Source of the DNA: Corythucha ciliata
Lineage: Eukaryota; Arthropoda; Insecta; Hemiptera; Tingidae
Assembly (NCBI GenBank): GCA_038030265.1
Contig: CM075939.1
Location: forward strand, 36,499,253-36,563,252
Reading direction: 5' to 3'
DNA: 64,000 nt
Shown: piece by piece, positions 31,110 through 45,162 of the stretch
How positions within the stretch are numbered: the stretch's first letter is position 1
Layout of the letters: every line of letters starts with the position of its first letter
Made by a program: the position numbers and the translations under genes
Notes under the pieces: model-generated
Told to the model about the DNA's origin: nothing
Databases searched by the model: none
What the model saw: the letters and a program-made list of their open reading frames with translations, nothing else

Positions 31110-32345
31110 TTATTGCGTCCAGGACGTCAAAAAGCCAAACTTTGCGGGTTTGGCTGTTTTAAAACTCAATTTCGCGGGTTCGGCTATACCTTGAGAACCA
31201 ATTTCGTGAGTTTGGCTCATTTTAAAAACCAATTTTCCAAAAAGCAATTCCCGCTCTTAAAATCGTAAAATCGACAAATAGGCTCTACGCGTCTCAACAA
31301 TGGCTAAACTGACGAGTCGCACCCTGAATATACCTTAAGAGGTAATTCCTACCCTGTTAGCCGTAAAATCGACCATTTGCGGGCCAAAAATTTCCCAAAT
31401 GACCATTCTGTCCTTGGTTTGACGTACTATGCGCAGCCTATAAATTTTTGTAATGACTATGCTGCCTAAAAATGGGGAAACTGGCTTTCCAAGCCACCAA
31501 GCATAATAACTTACTCTTTGCGTCCTAAAAATAGCTGAACCGACGATTAGCAGCGCCTCGAACATGCCTAAACAGACGATTCCAGCCCTAGAAAATAGCC
31601 AAACTGACCATTTGAGCCTACAAAATGGCTATACTGGCGATTCCCGCTCTTAAAACGGCAAAACTGACTATTCAGACTCTAAAAGGGGCAAAATGACGAT
31701 TCGTGATCTAAAAATGTCACACTATAAAAATGACCATAATAACTGACAATTTGCTCCCTAGAAGTGACAAACTTCACGCCAAACATTCACGACATAAAAA
31801 TGGCAAAACTGACTATTTACGTCCACAAAATGATGAAACTTACGATTCGCGCATTGAAAAGAGCTAAACAGATGGTTGCTGTCCTAAAAATTGTAAAATC
31901 GTCCATTCGCGCGTCAAAAAATGACGAAACTGAGTCCTTACAACTCGTACAAGCAATTTTACGGTCAAAAACGGCCATTTGCGCCCTTCGCCCTGCAGAG
32001 ACTTTAGACGATTCGCGCATTTTAAGTGGCTATCTGCTCACAAAAATGGCCACGCTGGGGGGTATGGCTGTTCGAACCCTTCAGCCGGTAAACTGACCAC
32101 TGGCTTTTTTTGGCACCGGTCAAAGGGCCGTCCTCACCAACCTTACCAACAAATCGACATCATTTGTTGCATTTACCCTACAGACTGGATAAACCGACTA
32201 CTCTTGTGCTATGAATGCTTGATTGGCTAATCACACAATAAAAGTGGTGAAACTGAGCCTCCGCACCTTGAAACTGACTAAACTGACGATTTATGCCGTT
32301 AATATGTCAAATATGACTTCCTGCACCGAAAAAAAATGACTAAAA
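31110..32345 (+). repeat. Composite block: family 2 (31,110-31,265) then family 3 (31,265-32,345)
   Basis: Four to five TTTCGCGGGTTTGGC-type units are followed by about 33 GACGATTCGCGCC...AAAAATGGC-type units. The right flank (32,365-32,425) is C-rich. Reverse complemented it reads CAGATCCAAGG then AAGGGCTCAG, like the TIR of the 61.2-kb element. The block at 61.3-62.77 kb is the mirror image, family 3 then family 2, reversed. Confidence 0.7.
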
Positions 32346-32429
32346 TGGCTAAGCCCATCGAGCGCTGTGCCTTCCCCCCCCCCCCGCTGAGCCCCCTGAG
32401 CCCTTCCTTGGATCTGAGCCTGGGCTGAC

Positions 32430-35400
32430 ATTATCGGAAAGTTGTCCGGGCGCCCATGAATCCCATAAATGAATGTCACCAAGAGAGCCTAATCCAATTA
32501 AAGAAGGTCCTCAAGCTATAGAGCACCACGGAATGCCGCTCTGGGGCCGAGAAAATCGACGCGATAATGCTCTGTTTTGGTCACATTTTTTGGGGGCACT
32601 GACAAGTGCATTTTGCTCGGTTGGCATTTATTTATATCGGAATGAGCCCCGTCCGTTCGGCTCAAATTGAAATACTTTGAAAAAAATAGCACCAAAAATC
32701 TCTCCCACAACACCTGTATGATTTGTGCCAAAACGGGGGAAAAAATTGAACGAAACGAGGTTCGTAGCTCAGGGATTTTCGACCCGGGAAATCCGGAAAT
32801 CGGATCGAATTTTTGATCAGACGAGTTCATCCCGTGATTCCGGCTTTTTTGACTGTTTTGGCCTGTTTTCCAGGTCCAAATGACCACGCAATCGACCATC
32901 CCGCATGTAGCTGTATGGTGGAGGACGTAGCCCGCTCTGGAATCTGGAGGCAATAAAATCATGATAAGCTCATTTTTGTCCCCGCTAAAGGGCCAGTGGT
33001 TTTTTTTTACCCTCTTGCACACGTTTCAGGAGCCGCCTCATTTATCCCGCGAATACCCCTCCCCCCATCCATCCACTGATGTGGATGCTGGGTGTGGTTG
33101 CCCAAAGTTACCCTGAACTTATAATTCTTCAACAAGTACAGTCTGAGGTTTCTTTGACGGTAAATTTGGTATAGGGTGTGAGGAACGAGAAACCATTATG
33201 GCATCATCTGCAATACTGGCCCACTGGCGTTATTTCTGCGATGCTGTCACTCGCGCATAGAGCGCTGATTGAAAGCTTCTCCACCCCCCATCACCCCTAA
33301 TTCGGCGATTGTTCGTCGTTAAAATGCCACAGAGGAGAGTTTTTGGAATGAGAGTTTTCCTCTCGCAATGCGTAAAGGTCAACAAATTTCGGGTGATGAG
33401 GCAATTTTGGAAAATTGAAACGAAGAAAGGAATCGAGACGGATGATATGGCGCGTGTCGTCGAAGAATGAGAGGGGGTTAAAATAATGAAAAAATTAGAG
33501 GAGGAATTAAATTAAACATGGAAATAAAACGCCGTGACTGAGTCTGAAGTTAGGGAGGGGGGAGACCTTTTCCATCTGGTAAAACCCTACGCACAATTCG
33601 TGCCTTCATAAAAATTCTGAGCGTGTCTCCGTACTCTCAACCCCCCTTTTTTTTATTTCCCACTTCCTTATCATCTCACCCTCTCTCTTTTACATCAGAA
33701 ATCCACCCTCCCCCCCCCCAACCATAACTCACCTAAACATTTATTATGACGGGTTTCTCAAATCACGGCGTTTTGATTATATTAAAGGAATTCTTGAAAA
33801 AACATTTTTAAATAACCAAAGCCCACGAAAGTTGAGCTTGAGAGCCCTATTCTCGAAAAAGTATTAAGAGGGCCTGAAAAGATTATTACTTCTGAGAACA
33901 GAGATGGAGAAAAACCTGCTGCCGAGTGCAGTTTCATAGTACCGCCCCCCCTTCCCATAAAACCCCTCCTCATCGCCAAAACTCGCCCATCATCGCAAAT
34001 CCTTTCAATCTTCAACTTCCACAAAACCAGACCAGAACCGAACACAGGAGAAGAGAAGCGTCCTCGAGTCTAGTTTTGGGATAAGCCCCCCACCCCCACC
34101 CACCAACCCCTACCCACCGTTACCTCCTGTTAAGGCAATGAGAGGAGAAGAAGACTAAAAAAAATAAATAAATAAATAAAACAAAACGCTTTCCAGACGC
34201 ATAAAAAACCGTCGTCCCTTCTTCTCTAGTTCTCCTTCGCGACCGGTTCCTTTAAAAAAAAAAAAAAAAAAAAGTTGGCTGCCCCGAAATCTTTGAGGGG
34301 ATAGATTACCCTCGGAGGGACGGGCCGTTTTGCAATAAGAAGAGGTGGCATAAGTTTCGCGACGTTAAAAACGAAAAATCAATTCCTTTTTTAGGGTGAC
34401 GATAGGTCCTGCTGATAATGGTTAAAATATCGTCAAACTAACGACTGCGGGAGCGTCTGAGCTTCGCCCCCCCTCATCCCACCTTGAAGCGTATATTTCC
34501 GCAACGTTTTCAACAATTTGATTCAGTTTAAAATCACCGAGAGTACGGAACCCCTCCCTTTAACGCCATAAAAATTCTTAAGTCCCCCATAAATTACGCA
34601 ATAATATTTAATCCCTCCATTTTTTTTTTGTCTACTCTTTAAAAACTTACTAAACGTTTGTTTTTTGATTAAACAAAATTTACCACATATTTCAAATTGC
34701 CTTCATTGTGCACTCATAAAATAAAAAATGGGAGGCCAAATCCCTATATAAGCTTTTTAACTTGGATTAAAAATATACGATATGGCTGTTATTATTTGCA
34801 GCGCTAGTTCTCGTTTAGGCGAGAGGGGAGCTCTTGTCTTTTTTTTATTTTAACGCTCTATTGTTAGAGCAGGATGAATAAACAAAAATACGCCTTTAAT
34901 CCAAGGAGGAAATAATCCGAGTTAATACGGGTATTTGCCCATTAACCAGTGGTTTACAGCACGCTAATCTGGTCTATTTATGGTTTTCACTATTTCGTTG
35001 AGCAATCCTCTCGGAATACTTGTTTTTTTTTTTTTTGTGACAACAAAAAATTCCCCTCCCCCCTTCTGTCCTTTACAACCCTACTATCTCTATTTTAAAA
35101 TCCCTTTTTCCGATGCCTCTTCATTCACTCCAGCGTTCCCTGTATTCCAATCTCCCCCCCCCGCCGCCCCCTTCATGTTCACTTAAACCATCGCCAGTAG
35201 TCAAAAATCGGCTGACAATTAATGGCGTTTCTTTTGAAGATCTAAAAACCCTTTGATTGCTCGGTATAGATAACGTGGAAACGACTTATCTTTCAAATTA
35301 CTCTGCACAACTACCCTTTCCCCTTCCTTTTCATTTCGTTCCAGTCCTCAAACATTTTTTTTTTTAATTTTATTTCATGGAACTTCCTTTCTGAAATGAA

Positions 35401-36590
35401 ATGCGTCCTTTTTGATAACTTTGATGGCAGGGTTGGTGGGGGAGGGGGATGAATGAGGCTGCTGGTTAGTATCAGTTTAGCTTTTGGTATGTGTCACTAT
35501 ACAAAGTGAGAGCACCTAGCTATCTCGTCTATAATTATGAAATGGGAGTCACGCTTAAATTCTTCCATTCCTACTATACAAGAACAGTAAGCCTGTATTA
35601 AAGTGTGACCATGGAGGTTGTCGAAGGGGGTAATGCCTCGCATCGGCGGCGCAGCGTGCGTCGTTGTGCCCAAGCTTGGAGCAAACACGCGACTGTAATG
35701 GGTTCGTTGGAAGACATCTTGGTATGACGGTCATTCCGAAATAACGCGTTGGGTTGTCTCGCGTCCACTTATTCATGTCAACGGGGTCAGTCAGATGGAA
35801 AAAAGACAATCTGGGGTTGAACGCGCCAATGTCCCGTGACCAGTTGTTCCATACATGTATGGCAACCAGGGGAATGATGGAATAAGGCAGTCGCACCAAG
35901 GGCCTCTCCTTTCCACCTTCTCTGCCGTTGCAGATACTGAGAGAGTATTGATGAGCCTACAGTTGTCTGGTTGAGCTCTGTGCCACTTGAGGTAGCCGTA
36001 GCTTTCCTTCAGATTGGGCCTCGGTAGACCTCCAACCCGACCCCCCCTGTATCGTGATAGCGGAGGACGTCTAAGACCAGGGAGGGGAGGGATGTAAACA
36101 GGGAGACTGCCACACAGCATTTTGTAGTGACAAGTGAGATACGGGTGGGTTTAAGGCTTCAACAACCAAGGTTTCAGGACCACAGTTGTCGCAGATTGCG
36201 GGCTAATGCAATGAGCCGCGTTTTGGGCGGTTGGTCACAGTAGAAAATGTCAATGTTTTAGAAGAAATTTCGCGTCCAAAATACAAAATGTGTCACCGGG
36301 AGGACCACACCCAATTTTGAAATGCAGGAAGTCAATCAACAATTAAGTTTTTTGCCTCAATAATTGAACCGAGGCGTCAGATTGATAGATTCTGGGTGTT
36401 GAATGTTTCTTAGCGAATGAGGGGGGGGGGATTATTAGTTTTGTGGCCACAACTGCGGTCATCACCTTGGCCTGAATTTGAGGTCAAAAACTCGAATACG
36501 TTGTGCGGCGATGAGTTGGAAGTCAAAGTGGTAGAAATTTCTGGTCTTATTGTTGGTAGAGAAACCTGCGAATTTTTTCCCCCCTTTTTT
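32430..36590. other. Non-coding stretch, no gene recognised
   Basis: Several frames of 60-170 codons exist (the longest at 32,516-33,022 minus) but none has a recognisable domain, a splice-consistent context or sustained codon bias. Homopolymers: poly-A at 34,253-34,273 and C runs at 33,709-33,719 and 35,154-35,161. Confidence 0.4.
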
Positions 36591-36594
36591 TTCG

Positions 36595-38075
36595 GGTGAG
36601 CAAGCCCCGCGAAATTTGTTCATATTGACCAAACTTTACATAAATTGTCTTTTCAATGGGTCAGCAGCGCGCAATTTGGTTTTTGATGGTGTGGAACCCA
36701 CGAAATTTCATTTTTGCGCGAGCCATAGCCCTGCGAAATAACGTTTTTAATTAGTCAAGCTCTCAAAATTTCGTCCTATCAATTGGCCGGCTGCGCGATA
36801 TTGCGTTTGAACGAGTCAACTCCGCGAAATTTCATTTTTGAAAAAGCGTTGAACGCGAAATTGTTTTATTGGGGCGAGCCATATTCCACTAAATTGGTGT
36901 TGAATTGACCCTCCTGAGGTGAACCAAGACTGCAAAATTTGTTTTTGAATGAGCCTACAACTCGTCGAAATTGCTCTTAAAAACCAACCAACAAGCTGGA
37001 AATTCCACATTTGGGGGAAAAAAAACTAAAAACCAAATTGAATTAGTCTAACTCGCGAAATTTGGTTCTGTAAACGTTAAATTCGTGAAATTTGGACATC
37101 AAAAGTGCCTGACTAGCGGAATTACTTTTTTTTTAATTGGGTCTACGCCGCGAAATTGGCTTTTTGTAGGATGAAAATCCTGTGAATTTAACTTTTTCAA
37201 TGAGTAAACCCCCTGAAATATGGTTCTGTGAGCAATATTTCACCAAATTTAAATTTTTAAACGGTTAAGCCCGTGAAACTATTTCTTCGAGTGACAAATA
37301 CGCGAAATAGGGTTGAAAGAGCGTGCGAAATCCGCAGATTTTAGCCATCGACTCGTTCATGCCGAGAGACGGGGCCTCTTGCGCACTTGTTATTACTTTT
37401 TTGATGAGCCAAAGCCGCGAAATAAACTTTATAAAGAAGCCAACCCTGCAAAATATGTTTCTTATGGAAGTGAAAACCTCATAATATAAAGTTTAACTAC
37501 CAGAATTCGCAAAATTGTCTTTTTAAAAAGCTATAGGTACTCGCGAAATTACTTTTTTTAAACACCGAACCCTCGAAATTGATTTTTTCTGCGAATTTTC
37601 TGCGAGATTGTTTTTTTTTTAAGAGTAAAAACCAGGAAATTGGTTTCTTAATGGAAGTTGCCCAAAATTGATATTTGATAGCCCGACACTGCAAAACTGA
37701 CATCTGTACGGACTATATCATGCAAAATTCGTTGTTCCAACAGCGAGAAACCAGCAAAATTATTTTTTTCAGTGACTAACCCCGCGAAATTGGGTTTTTA
37801 AGAGGCAAATGCGTAAAATTGATAAAGAACTATAAACAAGTGACATTCGGTTTTTGAACGACTAAACTCCGTGAAAGCCAATGCCAGATTGCCAGACGCG
37901 CAAAATTTATTTTTTGGCCTAGCCAGCCCCGCGAATGTTATTTTTCAAGGAGCCAAACCGGCGAAATTGGTTTTTGAGTGACTATGAACCCCGTGAGAAT
38001 GGTTTTTCAAGTAATAAATTTGCGAAATTTTGTTTTTGAACGAGGTTTTTTAGAATGCCTCGTGAAATTTTACCC
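36595..38075 (-). repeat. Minisatellite family 2, longest array (~1.5 kb)
   Basis: About 40 diverged units of CCGCGAAATTTGGTTTTTGA then ATGAGCCAA type. Unit length averages roughly 32-36 bp, with many indels. No TIRs were identified around this copy. Confidence 0.75.
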
Positions 38076-38079
38076 ACGT

Positions 38080-40637
38080 TCTCAAGACTCCAATTTTCTC
38101 TTTCCTGGTATACCTACCCCCTCCCCCGCCATCACTATTGGAGTCCCCTCACAATCACATTCACCTCGAGAACCCCGTACATGCGAATGATTGATTGTGA
38201 GGAAGGGAAAGTAAACTGCCGTGATCCCATTAGATTCCCATGAGTGATTTTCTTCGGTTTTCTTTGTCATACAGTCCGCTAATTTAGGCTACTGACTAAG
38301 ACCCCCTCCCCCTTCCACCTTTTTTTCATCATGAGGTTCGTCGTAAAGATGGCTGAAAGGCTTACCCTGTGCGTCCTATTAAGGTGAGGCGAGACCCGAG
38401 TGATTATAGCGGGTTTAGCGTTTCTGGAGGGCGTACGATTTTCATCAAAAAAGCTCGTACAGGACCTCTATGTATAACATCAGGCATTTCTCACTGTATA
38501 AACACTCAAGACGCTTAACGCTTAAATCGCGTGACTCCCGCTCACGTAGGACGAGTCTGGTTATTGTTGTGTGGGCCGGGGTGGGGTTGGGGGGTCGTAT
38601 ACGTATTGCTGGGAGAATAATTCGTGCCCCCCAGGAAAATGCCGCAAAATACTTCAAAAATTTTGGTCTGGTTGAAAATTCGCCTTTTCGGGAAACCCAG
38701 AATATGTACGCATTTTGGTCCGATTCAAAAATTTGTCAAAAAATTACTCGCTTTTTCCGTAGTCGGGGGAAAGAATTGCCTACTCGCAACAAAAAGGTAG
38801 ATGATTAATATAATAATATAATGAAATAAATGCTGTTTTTGTCCGAAGTGCAAATGCATTAGGCGTCCGGAAACGCGTACAACAGCTCCTCTCCATCATC
38901 AAAGGCTAATGACGCGTTATAAATCAGTGATTATAACAATGTTGAATAGCGTTAAAAGGGCTTACTCTCTATAAGTTGAGGAGACCAGTATTTCAAAATG
39001 GGTAGGGTGTAAATATGAATTGGGGGGGGGAAGCTAATTAATGGATGTATCCCGCACACTCTCACTCGTAAATTCACCCTTATTCCCAACGATATTTTAT
39101 AATAGCTAATATTTGGGGCAATGGAATAATATTGCTAGAAAAAAATGGTGAATTTGAGCAGAATTCGTTATTAGCGCTAATTAATGCTTTATCCATCAAC
39201 CCACTCTATTCCCATGCACAAGCCCTTAATTTTCCTGGAATAGAATGAATGATGAGTTTGTGGGGGGTGCGCGACCATAAAACAATATTTTTTTCTCAAA
39301 AGTTTGACCCCCCCTCCCCCGCTAAACCTTTTTTCAAATTGGTTGGGAGTGAACACCCATAGTAAATTTTTTTATAGCTTCGTTTTTAAAAGCAGGACCC
39401 TCCCGAAGTTTTTTAAGGCGACCTCTCCCCCCACCCCCATCTAATCATACTTTTCGTGAGTTTTTAGGTGTTTGTGTGTGAGAGTGTGGATTGGAGGGCT
39501 CCTAAATTCACTCTATCATTGTATCTCTCTCTCTCTCTCTCTCACTCTCTCTCTCTCTTTCTCTCTTAATGGGGATCTTCACGACCTGCTGGGACAGGAC
39601 CAAAGTCAGGAAAGAAAGGAGGAGATTCCTTGCAACAAAACTTGCATTCGAAAAAGGGTAAATTGGGGAGTGGTTTTTTTGTGTGTGTGCGTGTGGAAGG
39701 GACGTGGTAGAGGGCGGGCCTTGAACCTTTATGCACTGTAGCCCCTCCCCCCCCCTCTCCAGATACAACACGCCAAAAAAAAAAAAAAAAAAAAAAGAAC
39801 GGCAGCGAGAAAAATATAAATACAAAAAAAAAAAAGAATGCATCCCGACCGTCTGGGACCCCTAAACCCCAAATGGGGCCAATAACCTTTTTCTCATTGC
39901 CGAAAAAGCAACACCCCGAAAAGGATGACATCTGTACGAGAGGGTCCGAGACACGCTGCTTTTGTGGCGCGGGGGTGTGAGGGGCGGCTTTTTGTTTTCA
40001 AGGGGGAGGAGAAAAATGGTTGATTGCAGGTGGCGGGGTTCGTTGCACAGAATGCCTGTCGTCCGAAAATTGCATTTTAGTATGGAATGGTGCAGTAGGA
40101 GGGGGGAGGCATTCTCTCGCGTTTCTTTTGTTTGGGTCGTCTTAGAACCCACGAAACTTATCCCAATTGTTATTTTACCTCCCCGCTCAGCCCCTGTCCA
40201 CCGGGTTATTTTGAATCTTTTTCTCCTCAAAACAATGCAACCTTAAATTTTATTTAAAGCTTCATGTCATCTCACCCCCCGCCCCTATGTACACCCATGG
40301 CCATCCCCTAAATACCGCCTTATGTCTTTTCATTCGTTTTTGTTTTGTTTTTGTTTTGTTCGAAGCATCCTCCCGGTTCCGATTGATGATTGTTGTAACC
40401 CACTTGTTATTAAGTGTAATGGTCCGGTAATTTACAACTAATGCGCTTGAAAATGATACGCGTGAGGTCGTTTAACTCGATTTAATTTTATGTTTTCATT
40501 TCAGTCGTGTTTCCAGCATCGTGAAGGAAAGAATGGGAGCCATTTTGAGCCAATTATCGCCTCCTTTATTGTTTTATTAAAATAAATACAAAAAATGTCT
40601 TGGGATATGGGTAACGGACCGTGAGGAGAAGGAGGCC

Positions 40638-40672
<35 letters not shown>

Positions 40673-41610
40673 CATGGTCCTGTTTATTCATGAGCTCATT
40701 AGTTTTTAGTTGATCTATACCAAACATCCTGGCAGTTTTGATACAAATAATTTTAATTAAGCGCCTCCGTCTTGGAGTTTCCAGAGCAGCAACAATTTTT
40801 GAAGAATACAACAACGCGACTAAACCCCCTATCCCTTATCCCCCTATCCCCTATCCATTTCGCTTCAAAGCCGCACCAATATCACCAGAATTTGTCAATG
40901 AGTTCTTCCGGCCGTACATAACAATTATTAGAGCCGCTCCCCCAACAAATTATGTCTCCCCCCCACCACCACCACCACCATTTACTGTTTCAACCATTTT
41001 ACTCGACGGCTCTCGCATTTCGTTTCTCCTCGTCCCTCTATTTTCTCCCTATCATGCAAATATCACATTGCGAAAATTTAATTGCATAATGCCCGGTTTT
41101 CATGCCCGAGGTTCTGGAAAGTATATTTTAGTTATCTTCATTTTAGCAATTGATGGTGGGGGAAGGGGTGCAAGTAGAGGTGATATGAATGTCATTTTTG
41201 GCATTTTACGGGAAAGCGGTGGCAGGAAGAGCTAATGGCTTATAAAGCGAATTAAAAGCCCGGTAATGTATTGCATTTTAGTGTGCTAAGTGAGCGAAGG
41301 CGAAATGGAAAGGAGAGAAGGGTTGGTAATAAGCTGATCTCCAATTTTGTAGTTTGGGCTCATCTGGGCCTTCGGGAATGTGATGATGGGTGTGTGAGGG
41401 GGGGGGGAGCCTCATTATCAAATCGGTGACCTTGTTTAAGTTCTTTTCTTCTTTTTTTTTTATAAAAAATGTCTTTTCTTCTTTTTATAAAAAAAAGACG
41501 GTTGGCGTAGCTGAGAGACTTATCATGGTGGCAACGCGAGATTGACTCATTATCAACTGAACTTATTAACTATTTTGAGTTTCTATTAATAGATCTTCGA
41601 TTTGTTTCAG
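38080..41610. other. Non-coding stretch with microsatellites
   Basis: A CT repeat spans about 39,522-39,563, poly-A lies at 39,776-39,796 and a 29-T tract lies at 40,640-40,668. Short proline- or lysine-rich frames here come from low-complexity DNA. No gene is recognised. Confidence 0.5.
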
Positions 41611-41652
41611 GTAGGACACTGTTCAAAATGGAAAACAACTCATCCCAGCCCC
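41611..41652 (+). CDS. Candidate alternative first coding exon of the Broad-like gene
   Basis: A CTATTAAT branch-like site and TTTGTTTCAG precede a 42-nt segment, which ends at a perfect GTAAGT donor. It contains CAAAATGG, a strong start context (A at -3, G at +4), with the ATG at 41,628. The 25 coding bases leave one base over. Joined to the 57,258 exon, which has five bases before its own ATG, this keeps the BTB frame and would add ten residues (MENNSSQPRA) to the N terminus. The in-frame fit has a one-in-three chance of being accidental and the distance is 15.6 kb, so it is a hypothesis. Confidence 0.4.
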
Positions 41653-43559
41653 GTAAGTTTTGTTTTACTATAATCCCGTGCCATATCTTTTAAAAACGTA
41701 ATTCAATAGACATGCTACGCTGTCCTCTTATTAAAGTCAAGTCTCAAGACTATATTTTCTAATTAGCACCAAACAAAGAACGTCAGGAAGACCCCTCTCT
41801 TCCGTCCTTCGCACTTTTTTCGTAGCGAGATTTTAGTATTTCCCACCGCTCTTCCCTTGAATAGCAATCTAATGCTTCCTAAAATAAAAAACCTGTCCTT
41901 AACCCTGCAGGTTTTCTGTGGATTTAACATCGCACACGCAAAAAGTTGCTGTTGAAATTATGCAAATTTAATTCATGACAAGGGGGAATATACGGTTTTT
42001 CGCAAACTATCTGCTTAATTATCTTTGTCTTTGTTTCCTCTAATAAATAATTTTATAATTAACGCACAATTTATCAAATAGGACGTATAGCACAGAGTTG
42101 GGCGACATGTCAGGACTGTCAAAACCCCTGCGGCGCCATTTAAAGGCGGAATAACGAAGACAGAAGCAGAAAAAAAAAAACGAATAAAAGGAGCCCTTTT
42201 GGTAATGACACCGTGGGCGAAAAATACTAGTGATGCGGGGAGAGGGGGATAAAGGGTTGAGGAGACTTCATGAGAATTCATTTTCGTCTGAGTTATGTCG
42301 GCGGCAGTTGGAAGATCGTTCGGCTGGAAAATTAAATTCTTCGCATGGGAGGAACTATGGACTTCATCGCACGCGTGCAAAAAGGGAAAAACGTGAACAC
42401 CGCGTAACTCTTCAGAAGGTGGAGAAGAAGTGTCGGAAGAATGAAGGGAGAGAGAGTGAGTGAGGGAGTGAAAGAGAAGGACAAGATGGAAAGAAATGAA
42501 ATAGAAAGTTTTCTTCTTTCTAACATGGTGGTTCCATGGAAAGCTAAAATGTTGAAGTTCTATCAAAAGAGGGAAAATCACAGCGTTGTCGATTTTCCGT
42601 ACCTACTTATTAAGCTGTGATTGCATCTTCTATAACTAAAAAGTTTCCAATTTACTCGAAAGGAAATAACTCCTACCGTTGCTCCCCCCCCCCCCCAAAG
42701 CAAGCACTTCACGTCATTCTCGGCATCAATAGAAATGTTGTGGTGGGGGGGGGAGGCTGTGGTTTGCCTCGAATTACAAGTTTTCTCGGTTCTCATAATG
42801 TCAATCGCTTTTTAAATCGACGACATCCAAGTACCAGTGCGACTTTGCGTAAAATTAACTTTGACTTTACTTTATTGATCGTAAATTCAATGATGACGAG
42901 TGGAAATGATGTAGTTCCCTGAACATTTACGGTATTAGCGTTGAATTGAATGTCGAGACAAGGATCAGTACGGCGCTCAATTCGCGACTTAAAGGGGGGA
43001 TTTAACGGATCACAAGAGAGCGGAGATGCGTTCCCTTTGAAATTCGAACCGACGACACTTGATCCTCGTTGTGTCATTCGATGCGTTATACTAACGATAA
43101 CGGTAAAAATTGTTTGAACAACCTTGGGCCATAAGTTCAATTGCGAATTGCAGGATCTCAATGATGAACGAGGGAGGGAGACGGCGCGGCGTTCGCTCAA
43201 ATAAATCGCATTCGCCGGGCAAACGGAATGGGGCATGTTCAAAACTAGACCCAAGTTCTTCGTGCCCCCAAGTTCTCGTATCAGCCACAAGAATTCCTTC
43301 GAGTGTCCAGTGCTAAAGCTTGAGTGATACGCAGTTGTCCTGCACCTTTCCGTAACGAGTCAATTACGTGAATAATTGGCTTTTGACACTTCGTTACACT
43401 AAAACGAGCCCCTTAGGCATCCATCCTCTGAGGAGGCAGAACGAGGAAAATCGCCATACCCAGGGGTGTTATAGCGTGCCATTTTTATGGCCGGGGGAGG
43501 TGGTCATGGCAGTAAGTAGGCGACAAAGACTCATTGCTTGGGACTCTTTGCTCTTTGTT
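41653..43559. other. Non-coding stretch, no gene recognised
   Basis: Overlapping frames of 70-190 codons at 42,015-43,290 show no recognisable domain and lie on both strands over the same DNA. C and G runs occur at 42,686-42,696 and 42,743-42,751. CAGGGGTGTTATAG at 43,461 resembles a hAT terminus but no partner was found. Confidence 0.4.
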
Positions 43560-43805
43560 TGGGGCTTTGCTGGGGTTGGACCTTTGAAGAGGCCGGATCA
43601 TTGTTGTTGTGGTTAGACCATTGCTGCTGTTGGACCACTGCTGTGGCAGGACCTTATATTTTATGGTTGTGCCTTCTTCGTGGTTTGACCTTTATTTATT
43701 GTGGTTGGACGTTCCCGTGGTTAGAGGTTGTAAGTAATGCGGTTAGAACTTTTTGTAGTTTAATTGCTCTTTGCTGTGCTTGGGCCTTTGATGTGGCTTA
43801 ACCTT
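43560..43805 (-). repeat. Family 5 array, reverse orientation
   Basis: About 14 GCTGTGGTTGGACCTTTG-like units, the reverse complement of the 6.7-kb and 51.5-kb arrays. A family 1 block follows 110 bp later, as at 6.7-7.4 kb. Confidence 0.7.
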
Positions 43806-43919
43806 TGAACTTCATCCGTAGGCCCAGAGGCGCCGACACCCGACAGTGCATCCAAGGTGTAGCAGACGCAACACCTCTCTTATGGGTGGGTGGTCCATGA
43901 TCGAGGAGGTGACAAATAT

Positions 43920-44175
43920 CTAAATTTTAGCCACGAGATTGTCTGTAAGAACAACAAATTAGCATTTTTCTCAATTTAAGCTGCGAATTATTTCCTACTT
44001 TTAGCCGCAACTCAGGAATCATTGACTGAGCCTGCTGAGCGATTCATCTCTTCTTTCTCTCGATTTCGTAGCCGAGAATTAGCGTGGTTTTTGCGCTTTT
44101 CTCATTTTTAGCCGCGAATTAGTGATTTTTTTCACTTTTCGCTGCGAATTAGCGCATTTCCACTATTTTTGCCAC
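43920..44175 (+). repeat. Minisatellite family 1, short block
   Basis: About seven AATTTTAGCCGCGAATTAG-type units separated by TTTTTCTC-rich spacers. Confidence 0.7.
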
Positions 44176-44179
44176 GTGC

Positions 44180-45131
44180 TTGCCCCAAAATTAGAACATT
44201 TTGCGTTTTGTGATATCAAATTGGTTCTCCCGCTGTTTTAAGTGTTCACCAAAGATAATGTTTAATTATCACGCCGAAGTTACAGTCAGCTCTGGGAATT
44301 GTTTTGTATTAGCCAAATCTACGTTTCTTATTGTTTTTTTCTTGCTTTTTTCGAAGCTGTTGAATAATTTCACAACCTGCAGTAAATCTTTGTAGAAAAA
44401 TTGTCGATCATGATAGTCACTCACATGAAAGGGTGAGTTGGTGGTTTCCAGAGCGACTGTTTCAGAGAGCCTTTGGAGTGCCCTGCGGGTTACGGTTTTT
44501 GGGCTTCTGGGAGGACCTCAACCCGCGGTTTCTTTCACAGAGAGCATCTGGCACCGGGGAAGAGCGATTTGGAGTGTTAAGACCGGGGCAGCAATTGTCC
44601 GTTACAAACAGATCGGGGATGAAAAACACACTCAGGCCTGGTTTCAACGTTGTTGAATTCGTATACAAAGCGGGGGGATTTGCAAAATTCGTAGCACAGC
44701 CGACGTCGGATTTTTTAAATTTTATTATTTTGGGCTGATAGCACGAACTTATAGACAGCTTTTTACTGGCTGAAGATAGTCGGGACTGAAGTAACCCAAG
44801 AAGGCCGACCCCATTTCAGCTCATAAACTGCCAATTTCGACCTTGGAAAATTATTGCTATGGTAAATCGACCTATTTTTAGTTTTTTTCTCATAATGGAG
44901 TTGCGCCCAAATCGTATAGGCCTTATTATTCACTCTCACTGCACCGTGATATTTAACAATTACCCCCCCCCCCATATACCATCTATTTCTTTATCCGTGA
45001 ATTCATTTCGAGGACTGTAGGCATTGAGGACTCGTTTTTGTATACTTTTCCATTACAAAATCGTCGCCACCTTGCCCCTTCCCACCAAAATCCTTCTTTT
45101 TGAGCAAAATTACACTCTTACATCCATCCTT

Positions 45132-45162
<31 letters not shown>

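Noticed and set aside
32516..33022. 168-codon minus-strand frame as a gene
   Set aside because: No recognisable motif and no support from neighbours.
36595..38075. Short regularly spaced repeats as a CRISPR array
   Set aside because: Eukaryotic sequence, highly diverged units, no constant repeat with unique spacers and no cas genes.
39472..39931. Open frames with poly-Phe or Arg-Glu repeats
   Set aside because: They are translations of the CT microsatellite and poly-A/T tracts.
42015..42581. 188-codon minus-strand frame as a gene
   Set aside because: Composition follows A/T-rich and GA-repeat DNA; no domain, signal or splice context.
43461..44200. CAGGGGTGTTATAG as the left end of another hAT-like element around the 43.5-44.2 kb arrays
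   Set aside because: No inverted partner or matching 8-bp flank was found downstream.
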